Assembly: GCA_031266095.1 (NCBI GenBank)
Contig: JAISBR010000193.1
Location: forward strand, 1-12,591
DNA from: Treponema sp.
Lineage (GTDB): Bacteria > Spirochaetota > Spirochaetia > Treponematales > Breznakiellaceae
Length of the DNA stretch: 12,591 bases
Reading direction: 5' to 3'
Of this stretch, positions 1-5,197 are shown piece after piece. Below the pieces are notes generated by a model. That model had not been told where the DNA came from and did not search any database. It worked only from the letters and a program-made list of their open reading frames with translations. Each line of letters opens with the position of its first letter. Positions within the stretch are counted from its first letter, which is position 1. The position numbers and the translations under genes were made by a program.

Positions 1-56
1 GTTCCAAAACTCTTAATTTTATCGTTACCAGCTCGTCCACTATTGGCATGTTACTT

Positions 57-114
57 GAGCTTGTTCCAAAACTAATTAACTATACGCTAAAGCGCATGGT
101 TTTGGAACAAGCTC
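57..114. repeat. 16-bp perfect inverted repeat, 26-nt loop
   Basis: GAGCTTGTTCCAAAAC at 57-72 is exactly complementary to 99-114. A copy of the GTTCCAAAAC arm also sits at 1-10, so the window probably opens inside another such repeat. The loop contains a smaller CGCT/AGCG pair at 86-95. No T-run follows, so I do not call it a terminator. It belongs to the hairpin cluster that fills the gene-free first 435 bases. Confidence 0.8.
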
Positions 115-116
115 TT

Positions 117-154
117 GCGGTTTTTCGGCCTATGGCCTACAAAACCGCGGTTTT
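117..154 (+). terminator. Hairpin with following T-run, possible intrinsic terminator
   Basis: GCGGTTTT (117-124) pairs with AAAACCGC (141-148) around an inner GGCC-TAT-GGCC hairpin, and GGTTTTT follows at once. On the plus strand this has the shape of a rho-independent terminator, perhaps for a gene lying before the window. The 3' half is also a perfect 14-bp palindrome, AAAACCGCGGTTTT (141-154), so it could equally be one more member of the local repeat cluster. Confidence 0.35.
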
Positions 155-162
155 TAAAGGAA

Positions 163-193
163 GCTGTTCCAAAAACTGAAGTTTTGGAACAGC
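163..193. repeat. Long hairpin with AAAACTGAAGTTTT core
   Basis: The left arm GCTGTTCCAAAAACT and right arm AGTTTTGGAACAGC pair over 14 positions with one bulged A and a 2-nt loop. The arms share GTTCCAAAAC with the repeats at 1-10 and 57-114. The 14-nt core AAAACTGAAGTTTT recurs at 3787-3800, in front of the hsp20 gene. Confidence 0.75.
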
Positions 194-237
194 CTCACTT
201 ATTTATAAGCCCTCGTATAATTTTTATTCGTGCTGAA

Positions 238-285
238 GGGTTTAATACCCCGCCCTTCAGGGCGGTTAAAAAAGGTATTAAACCC
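238..285. repeat. Nested double hairpin with CCCTTCAGGG tip
   Basis: The outer arms GGGTTTAATACC (238-249) and GGTATTAAACCC (274-285) are perfectly complementary over 12 bp. They enclose an inner hairpin, CCGCCC-TTCA-GGGCGG (250-265). Subterminal hairpins of this GC-rich TTCA/TTTA-tipped kind are common at the ends of IS200/IS605-family elements, but no transposase is present here. It may be a remnant or an unrelated intergenic repeat. Confidence 0.7.
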
Positions 286-305
286 CGAATGCATTACCTC
301 GGAAG

Positions 306-339
306 AACAACATACCTCGTCCTTCAGGGCGAGGTTGTT
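306..339. repeat. Hairpin with CCTTCAGGG tip, second copy
   Basis: CCTCGTCC (315-322) pairs with GGGCGAGG (327-334), with one G-T wobble, around a TTCA loop. The stem continues as AACAA/TTGTT after a 4-nt bulge. The CCTTCAGGG tip is shared with the hairpin at 250-265, so the two are probably related. Confidence 0.65.
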
Positions 340-390
340 GATTGTTCGTCAATAATTCATTCTGATTTTTAAATAGCGCATAACTGATTA

Positions 391-421
391 GCGGACGTGA
401 TCCGCTCCGGCAAACCGGAGC
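391..421. repeat. Two overlapping short hairpins downstream of the glycosyltransferase
   Basis: GCGGA-CGTGA-TCCGC (391-405) overlaps GCTCCGG-CAAA-CCGGAGC (404-421). They lie 14 bases past the glycosyltransferase stop codon and could halt its transcription or protect its 3' end. On the minus strand no direct T-run follows, so this is not a classical intrinsic terminator. Confidence 0.5.
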
Positions 422-435
422 TTCGCGCCAGGTCC

Positions 436-1629
436 TTATGAGCGAGATATCTTATCTCCCTTCCATGTCACCTTTATGCCGCAGTAACCCATGATAGTCA
501 TCAGAGTAAAATACACCGGGGTAAAGAGGAGAGCCGCGAAATAGCCCAGTGTCAGGAGCGGCCCTCCTTTGGGCAGCTTTGAGCGGAACAGACCGAAGGC
601 CGCGATGGTGTTTTCGATCATCACGATGAAGACCCCGGCGGGCAGAGGCCAAAGGCCGGGGAAAAAGGGCAGGAAGGGGATGGCGAGCACACCGGTGGAG
701 ATGACCAGCATCAAGAGGTTGTAATTGAAGCGGGTCAACGGTTCGGGGCTGAAAACGCCGCCGTTGTTCCAGCGGAGGGTCTGGCCGATAAAGGCCCGCC
801 AGGAATTTTCAGCCCTGGTTTCTACCGCCGCGTCCGGCAGCGCGATGGCCCGGACCCGGTATTGCTCACCTGAACGGATTTGCGAAATGAGCGCCGCGTC
901 CTCAGTCGGAGAGGGAGGTACCGCCTCATAACCGCCCGCGGCGTCCAAGGCCTTCCGGCTGATGATAAGGTTGTTCCCGAACCCGCCTCCGGCGGCGCCC
1001 AGCCCTATAGCCCCGGCAAGATAATTGTAGCGTACCGCGTGATCATAGCACTGATAGAGAAAGAAGAATCCTTTCCCTTGTTTTTTCTTGAACACGGGCC
1101 CGATTACCGCTCCTATTCCGGGATCCGCCATTCTCCGTACCATGGCCTGTATCCAGCCCGGCGGTACTTCGCAGTCACCGTCGGTAAAGAGCAGATACTC
1201 GCCCCGCGCCTCGGCTATTCCCCTGGCAAGGGCGTACTGCTTGCGGTTTGGTCCGGGATTTTCCCGCAGGGTAATGACCCGGCAATTTTGCATACCCCGT
1301 TCCGCCGCGTCTTTGCTGAATTGGGTCAGCATAGCGGGGCTTTCGTCAACGGAACGATCATCCACAAAGATAATCTCGGCGGGATAATCCTGCGTAAGCA
1401 GACTCCGCAGCAGCCCCTCCATGCGCCCGCTTTCGTTATGGATAGGAATGATCAGTGAAACGTTAGGCGCAGGTTCACCGGGAGAAGCGGCGTCAGTACC
1501 CTGAGCGCGGGCCCGCCGATCACGGAGCCATTCCAGGAAAAACCCGAACATAAGCGCAGTCTGCAAGGCCACAAAGAAAACGCCGTGTCCATAGCGGAAA
1601 ATATCGTATAGGATCACCAATTCCCCCAT
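436..1629 (-). CDS. Family 2 glycosyltransferase, membrane anchored
   Basis: A 397-residue GT-A fold transferase that should add a sugar from an activated donor to a lipid or envelope acceptor at the inner face of the cytoplasmic membrane. One hydrophobic segment (about residues 16-34) precedes the catalytic domain. That domain shows SLIIPIHNES (58-67), FVDDRS (88-93), the DxD-type TDGDC (149-153), a TEDA acid pair (242-245) and a Q-x-x-R-W motif (QTLRW, 283-287). Three hydrophobic segments follow (about 303-323, 329-347, 358-380), ending in a basic WKGDK tail. This architecture matches membrane GT2 enzymes of lipid or exopolysaccharide glycosylation; the acceptor cannot be inferred. The ATG start has no clear Shine-Dalgarno sequence, and a GTG four codons later has GGGGGA in front of it. 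It stands alone, 162 bp downstream of the nitroreductase. Confidence 0.9.
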   Translation of the reverse strand: MGELVILYDIFRYGHGVFFVALQTALMFGFFLEWLRDRRARAQGTDAASPGEPAPNVSLIIPIHNESGRMEGLLRSLLTQDYPAEIIFVDDRSVDESPAMLTQFSKDAAERGMQNCRVITLRENPGPNRKQYALARGIAEARGEYLLFTDGDCEVPPGWIQAMVRRMADPGIGAVIGPVFKKKQGKGFFFLYQCYDHAVRYNYLAGAIGLGAAGGGFGNNLIISRKALDAAGGYEAVPPSPTEDAALISQIRSGEQYRVRAIALPDAAVETRAENSWRAFIGQTLRWNNGGVFSPEPLTRFNYNLLMLVISTGVLAIPFLPFFPGLWPLPAGVFIVMIENTIAAFGLFRSKLPKGGPLLTLGYFAALLFTPVYFTLMTIMGYCGIKVTWKGDKISRS

Positions 1630-1791
1630 ATCAGGAGCTTGTTACGCTTCGCGCATAAAACATCATTACCCGCAAACTCCGTCATGCGTTCCGACTGCAG
1701 CTGCGGCCCGAACCTCCGTTCGAACAATGGTGAAGCTAAAGATACCACGCCGAACCGCAGGTTCGCGCTCTGCTCCGCGGAGGTTCATTTC
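1630..1791. repeat. Intergenic spacer with GC-rich inverted repeats
   Basis: Between the nitroreductase stop and the glycosyltransferase start lie a CGAACC-GCA-GGTTCG hairpin (1751-1765) and a longer-range pair, GAACCTCCG (1710-1718) with CGGAGGTTC (1778-1786). CTCCGCGGAG (1774-1783) is self-complementary. No T-run terminator, no strong promoter and no attC-type GTTAT core were found here. Confidence 0.5.
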
Positions 1792-2562
1792 TTATTTTAA
1801 TTCCACCGTCCAGATATAGGAATAATTTTTTTTGAACGGAGGAATATTTTCTTCGTACAGGGCTGAAAGAAACGTGTCCTTATGTCGGGCCGCAAGCACA
1901 AGATGGCACAAGGCAATCCCAGCATCAGCTATAGTCAGGGGATCCAACATTTTTTTCAAGAAGAAATTGTTATCGGCCATATAAAGGCGGATTTTATTGT
2001 TAGATGACGAATCATTTGACACACCAGATAAAAACCAGCCTTGTCGGTTTATCCCCGAAGGAGCAAGACGCACTGCTTCCACAATTTCTTTATCATCCGT
2101 TATGCTGGTAATTTCAGTAAAGGCTTTTCGCTTAAATTGGCCGATTTCACGGTGGAGGTTTTCGACAGAATAACCGAATACTATGAGCATGAAAAATGGT
2201 AGCCCTTTATATTGAGTAAAATTCGCCTTTGGTTTTACCTTACCCAACCAACATGAACCAAGACCAAGGCAAGAAAGCTTAAGGCTCATCTCTTGTAGTA
2301 AAAAAGCAACATTGAGTTTAGCGTCGTCATTATCCTCTGCATAGGCGCATATACAGTACGGTGCTTTTCCGAAAGATACCCCTGCCTTATCCGTGGAAAG
2401 AAACTGAAAGGCAGCAGGTTTATCATTAAGTGGAAAAAGGTCGTTTATCGCATTATTGATTTTTTCTTCTAAGTCCTTGTTAATGATTTTGTTTTCATAC
2501 CGTCGGACAGATTTCCGCCTGAAAATTTCACTGTATAATTCATTTATTGCCACGCCGTCCAT
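1792..2562 (-). CDS. Nitroreductase family protein (TM1586-like)
   Basis: A predicted FMN-dependent oxidoreductase of 256 residues, cytosolic, physiological substrate unknown. The amino end carries the nitroreductase flavin motif RRKSVRRYE (15-23). LGLGSCWLG (99-107) is the usual mid-domain signature. AVRLAPSGINRQGW (163-176) is the second flavin motif, which lies in the carboxy half in the TM1586-type branch rather than early as in classical NfsB. The start is well supported: GGAGG sits 5 bases before the ATG. A TTGACA promoter lies upstream at 2612-2640. Base composition is clearly more AT-rich than the glycosyltransferase or hydrogenase genes, and the leader resembles that of the next gene upstream, so acquisition as a cassette is likely. 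The family assignment is firm; the subfamily is inferred. Confidence 0.85.
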   Translation of the reverse strand: MDGVAINELYSEIFRRKSVRRYENKIINKDLEEKINNAINDLFPLNDKPAAFQFLSTDKAGVSFGKAPYCICAYAEDNDDAKLNVAFLLQEMSLKLSCLGLGSCWLGKVKPKANFTQYKGLPFFMLIVFGYSVENLHREIGQFKRKAFTEITSITDDKEIVEAVRLAPSGINRQGWFLSGVSNDSSSNNKIRLYMADNNFFLKKMLDPLTIADAGIALCHLVLAARHKDTFLSALYEENIPPFKKNYSYIWTVELK

Positions 2563-2611
2563 AATTCCTCCATCATATACATATAGTTTAGTATTGAGAA
2601 CTATTTGTATA

Positions 2612-2640
2612 ATATTATCCTTTATATTTTATTTTGTCAA
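2612..2640 (-). promoter_or_regulatory. Sigma70-type promoter of the nitroreductase gene
   Basis: On the minus strand a perfect TTGACA (2635-2640) is followed after 17 bp by TAATAT (2612-2617, 4 of 6 matches). An overlapping GATAAT gives a better -10 at 15-bp spacing. The surrounding AT-rich sequence closely resembles the promoter at 3550-3578. Confidence 0.6.
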
Positions 2641-2672
2641 TATATTTTTCAACCAATTTTAGCCTCAATGTC

Positions 2673-2864
2673 GTATAACGACCTGGCTGTTTACAACATT
2701 TTGGCCGCCCTGCAAATGCGTAGCATTTGCAGGGCGGCCAAAATGTGCCGGAGCAATGGCGTGGGAATGTTCGCCAACAAAGTTGGCGCGCGTAGCGTAA
2801 TGGCCTAGCCGTTGCGGAGGCCGAGCCGCCGTAAGGCGGCGAAGCGTAAACAGTCCTGTTATGT
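2673..2864 (-). mobile_element. attC-like integron recombination site
   Basis: Outer arms: ATAAC (2675-2679) pairs with GTTAT (2858-2862), and CTGTTTAC (2687-2694) pairs with GTAAACAG (2846-2853). The spacers between the two paired boxes are unpaired and unequal, as expected for the R and L boxes of attC. Read on the minus strand, like the flanking genes, the boxes are ACATAAC and GTTATAC. They fit the essential AAC/GTT of the attC core but not the full RYYYAAC/GTTRRRY consensus. The roughly 150-nt interior has three hairpins of its own: 2696-2746, 2772-2788 and 2825-2840. The site follows the lipoprotein stop by 15 bases, the position of an attC in a cassette. No integrase is visible, so the call rests on shape, placement and the shared leader. 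Confidence 0.45.
2696..2746. repeat. 24-bp perfect hairpin with 3-nt loop
   Basis: Positions 2696-2719 and 2723-2746 are exactly complementary across all 24 bases (ACATTTTGGCCGCC at the outer end), with loop GTA. It is the most stable structure in the window and forms one arm of the attC-like site. No T-run follows on either strand. Confidence 0.9.
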
Positions 2865-2879
2865 GCCATTTACCCTGTT

Positions 2880-3527
2880 TTAATTTTTTGAATCGTTTTT
2901 ATTTTGCTCATCCAATTCATCAAAAAAACCCTGTTTATTGGCTTTTCGATTTACTAATTCTAAATATATTTCATCGTTTTTTAATGTTTCATATGTATAG
3001 AATTTATTTTCATCATCATTTTCATTTGATAGTTCCATCTTATTATAATATCTGCTTATATTCTTTGAAAACGGATTGGCGTTATACAAATGAATTGCAA
3101 AATAAAAATTATTGCCATGAATCATGTATACATACATATTTGGTCTTCCATCTGTTCCAACTTTTTGCGGATCATATTTTTCATAAATGTCCCTTTCCAG
3201 TCCTTTTGATAATTCATCAAAAAAATATTTGTCATTTACGGTATAATGCCTGTAAGGATTTGTATCTTCAAAATCTTTTTCCTGAAAATTTGTTAAGATA
3301 AATACATAAATGGGATCTTCTTTTTCATATTGGAAAGGGTATTTTCCATTCTTTTCATAATATTCTGTTAATAGTTGAGCGTAATAATCAAAATGTTGTA
3401 TACGCACAATATCTGCATCTGCTTGATATACATCTTCCATATCCCTGTAACTTTGACATGAACAGAACTGAGAAAAACCTATAAAAAACAAAAACACATT
3501 AATTAATTTCCTGTATCCAATTTTCAT
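2880..3527 (-). CDS. Predicted small lipoprotein of unknown function
   Basis: I do not recognise this 215-residue protein. The start is taken at 3527, not at the in-frame ATG at 3539, because that earlier ATG overlaps a GGAGG Shine-Dalgarno site placed 5 bases before the second ATG. The amino end has basic residues (KIGYRK), a hydrophobic stretch (8-18), then FCSC with a candidate lipidated Cys at 24. This lipobox is loose by E. coli standards but acceptable for spirochaetes. The mature part is hydrophilic and rich in Tyr, Asn, Asp and Lys, with a notable tract MYVYMIHGNNFYFAIHLYNA (about 131-150), and ends in a charged tail. The gene is strongly AT-rich and lies between an attC-like site and a leader shared with the nitroreductase gene, as a cassette gene would. 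Confidence 0.75.
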   Translation of the reverse strand: MKIGYRKLINVFLFFIGFSQFCSCQSYRDMEDVYQADADIVRIQHFDYYAQLLTEYYEKNGKYPFQYEKEDPIYVFILTNFQEKDFEDTNPYRHYTVNDKYFFDELSKGLERDIYEKYDPQKVGTDGRPNMYVYMIHGNNFYFAIHLYNANPFSKNISRYYNKMELSNENDDENKFYTYETLKNDEIYLELVNRKANKQGFFDELDEQNKNDSKN

Positions 3528-3549
3528 TTTGTCCTCCATGTCTATAATT

Positions 3550-3578
3550 ACAATATACTATATTTATTATTTTGTCAA
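3550..3578 (-). promoter_or_regulatory. Putative promoter of the lipoprotein gene
   Basis: A perfect TTGACA (3573-3578 on the minus strand) is followed after 17 bp by TATTGT (3550-3555, 4 of 6). The run ATTGACAAAATAA is identical to that in the nitroreductase promoter, which supports both calls. Confidence 0.55.
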
Positions 3579-3618
3579 TAAATTTTGAACAAACCCTAGG
3601 ACAAATGTCACATAACTC

Positions 3619-3763
3619 ATAGATAAAACGGTTTTGCCGGACTTACCCTGTGGGTTGGGGAATTTACTTGGCCCCACGCCCTGCCGCATTTCCAGTCAAA
3701 TACGCTCACCGGTTCGCGTGCAGGCTTGGACCGGGGAAACATCGTATTCTCAATTTTATCTAT
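3619..3763. repeat. Widely spaced 10-bp inverted repeat beside a GTTAT core
   Basis: ATAGATAAAA (3619-3628) pairs with TTTTATCTAT (3754-3763), enclosing 125 bases. On the minus strand the inner edge is followed, after GA, by GTTATGTG (3616 downwards), as the L' and R' boxes of an attC would be. No matching AAC box exists at the far side, so it would be a degenerate or half site. The enclosed sequence contains a GTGGG/CCCAC pair and a CCGGT/ACCGG pair. Confidence 0.35.
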
Positions 3764-3783
3764 ATATGATATAGTAAATTGTC

Positions 3784-3803
3784 TTCAAAACTGAAGTTTT
3801 GAA
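3784..3803. repeat. Palindrome TTCAAAACT-GA-AGTTTTGAA
   Basis: A 9-bp perfect stem with a 2-nt centre, 123 bases before the hsp20 start and just ahead of a TATAAT box (3812-3817). It shares the 14-nt core AAAACTGAAGTTTT with the hairpin at 163-193. It could be an operator or a dispersed repeat; no CIRCE sequence is present. Confidence 0.6.
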
Positions 3804-3866
3804 AGAGCTTCTATAATTATATGGAATCGCTCGTAGGGGGATTCCTTATTCCGCCGGGCTGGGGAC

Positions 3867-3912
3867 ACGGCCGTAAAAGCGTTCCCGCAGGCCGTACACA
3901 CCGGGAGGTGTG
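3867..3912 (+). promoter_or_regulatory. Structured 5' leader of the hsp20 gene
   Basis: ACGGCC (3867-3872) pairs with GGCCGT (3890-3895). A second hairpin, CACACC-GGGA-GGTGTG (3897-3912), ends directly before the AAAGGAG ribosome-binding site (3913-3919). Stems abutting the ribosome-binding site are typical of RNA thermometers in small heat-shock mRNAs. Here the site itself is not clearly paired, so thermosensing is speculative. Confidence 0.3.
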
Positions 3913-3925
3913 AAAGGAGCCTTAT

Positions 3926-4573
3926 ATGAAAGGCACAAGACCGTACATGGATCTGGGCAGTATCTTCGATGAAATTTTTGAAGCGGCCCAGGATTTTAAG
4001 GACGAATTCCACCGGAATTTCCACCGTTACAATCCCGGGGGAAGTGACGGCTCCAGGAACGATGGTTCCGGGGGAAACGACAACGCAAGGGGCAATGACG
4101 GGTTTGGTCAGGGTCCCTTCGGATTTGGGAAACGCTGTTTCGATGAAAACACCGACTTTTATCCGAACTATTCTTATCCGCCGATGAATGTCTTTATGAC
4201 CGGAGACCGTACCATGGTTTTTGAATTTGCCCTGGCGGGCTTCGATGAAAAGGACATAAGCCTTTCCTTTCAGGGCGACTACATGGTCTTTTCGGCGAAG
4301 ATTTCCGAAAACTTCGACTCTGAAAAATCCGGCGCGGAGCAGGGAGAGGACGACGCGGCGAAAATTCACGATGAAAATATCCGCTATTTCAAGCGGCGTC
4401 TCAAGATGAAGGACATTGAAAAACAGAAATACTTTGTCCCGCTGGACAAATACGCCCAGGAAGAGGTAAGGGCGGTCTATAGAAACGGTATCCTCAGAGT
4501 ATCCGTTCCCCCCAAGGATGAACCGGATCAAAACGAAGGGATAAAGATAGAGATCATTAAAGAGGGAAATTAG
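3926..4573 (+). CDS. Small heat-shock protein, Hsp20/alpha-crystallin family
   Basis: A 215-residue ATP-independent holdase chaperone that should bind unfolding proteins and form oligomers in the cytosol. The alpha-crystallin domain spans about 84-196. It includes VFEFALAGFDEKDISLSF (98-115) and the closing signature YRNGILRVSVPP (185-196), which matches the family A-x-x-x-n-G-v-L motif. A short I-E-I tail (208-210) could be the oligomer-docking I-x-I motif. The protein is longer than the usual 140-170 residues for two reasons. A Gly/Asn/Asp-rich linker (about 37-68) precedes the domain, and an acidic insertion (about 132-146) lies in its dimerisation loop region. The start is fixed by AAAGGAG 6 bases before the ATG. 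It is the only complete plus-strand gene and converges on the DinB gene. Confidence 0.9.
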   Translation: MKGTRPYMDLGSIFDEIFEAAQDFKDEFHRNFHRYNPGGSDGSRNDGSGGNDNARGNDGFGQGPFGFGKRCFDENTDFYPNYSYPPMNVFMTGDRTMVFEFALAGFDEKDISLSFQGDYMVFSAKISENFDSEKSGAEQGEDDAAKIHDENIRYFKRRLKMKDIEKQKYFVPLDKYAQEEVRAVYRNGILRVSVPPKDEPDQNEGIKIEIIKEGN

Positions 4574-4645
4574 TATCCCGCTAAGCCGCGATATATTGCC
4601 GAAACTACCGGGACGCCCTCTGACGAGACGCCCCGGCGGCCGCGA

Positions 4646-5176
4646 TCAGATAAGAAACTGTATATTGATCCCCGAATAATCGTTATCAATTTTTAGTTCA
4701 TCGAGAATCTGGGAAATCTGGCCCCGGTGGTGGGTCCCGTGAGCTACGAGCTGCTGAAGCATAAAGTAAAGCGGCACCGAGGCGGGATTGCCGCCATACC
4801 AGTTAAGCTCTACCGGGGCCTTGAAGTCGTCATCCCCCAGAGCGGAGATAAAATTTACGAGGGCGCTGTCGGCAGCGGAAAATAGTCCGGTCAGGGATTT
4901 CCATTGGGATTCGTCCAGGGTGTCCTTGGGGATATCAACCCCTTCCAGCGGAGAGAGAGCCTTCTCCACGGCGGCGTTGCCCGGAACGGCGGCCTTGAAC
5001 ATCCCCAGGAAAAAGACCGTCCCGCCCAGCAGATGCCGGACAAGGCCGGAGAGGCTGCCGTAAAAGCTGCCCCGCTCCTTTTCACGTTCATCATTGGAGA
5101 GCGTATCCAGGATGGACAATATGGCCCGGTCGGCCTCCTCATTGTACTTTGCGAAAGTTGAAAATAAACCTTTCAT
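4646..5176 (-). CDS. DinB/YfiT-fold metal-binding protein
   Basis: A 176-residue four-helix-bundle protein of the DinB/YfiT superfamily. Members bind a divalent metal through three histidines; some act as thiol-dependent transferases and many have no assigned reaction. The likely triad is His48 (in VRHLL) plus His146 and His150 in the carboxy motif HGTHHRGQ (146-153), with the characteristic HRGQ ending. Length and helix pattern are normal for the family. AAGGAGG lies a few bases before the ATG. The gene starts 21 bp after the permease stop on the same strand, so the two are probably co-transcribed. The fold is confident; substrate and role are unknown. Confidence 0.85.
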   Translation of the reverse strand: MKGLFSTFAKYNEEADRAILSILDTLSNDEREKERGSFYGSLSGLVRHLLGGTVFFLGMFKAAVPGNAAVEKALSPLEGVDIPKDTLDESQWKSLTGLFSAADSALVNFISALGDDDFKAPVELNWYGGNPASVPLYFMLQQLVAHGTHHRGQISQILDELKIDNDYSGINIQFLI

Positions 5177-5197
5177 ATAGCCTCCTTGTTTGCAGAT

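Noticed and set aside
115..372. 85-residue plus-strand open frame
   Set aside because: It runs through consecutive hairpins, has no ribosome-binding site and its composition follows the repeats. Not a gene.
880..1458. 192-residue plus-strand open frame
   Set aside because: It is antisense to the glycosyltransferase, whose family motifs are clear; a GC-rich shadow frame.
2615..2869. 84-residue minus-strand open frame
   Set aside because: It lies wholly inside the attC-like inverted repeat and nitroreductase leader and has no ribosome-binding site.
3764..3925. CIRCE operator for hsp20
   Set aside because: No TTAGCACTC-N9-GAGTGCTAA or close variant is present; the palindrome at 3784-3803 is different.
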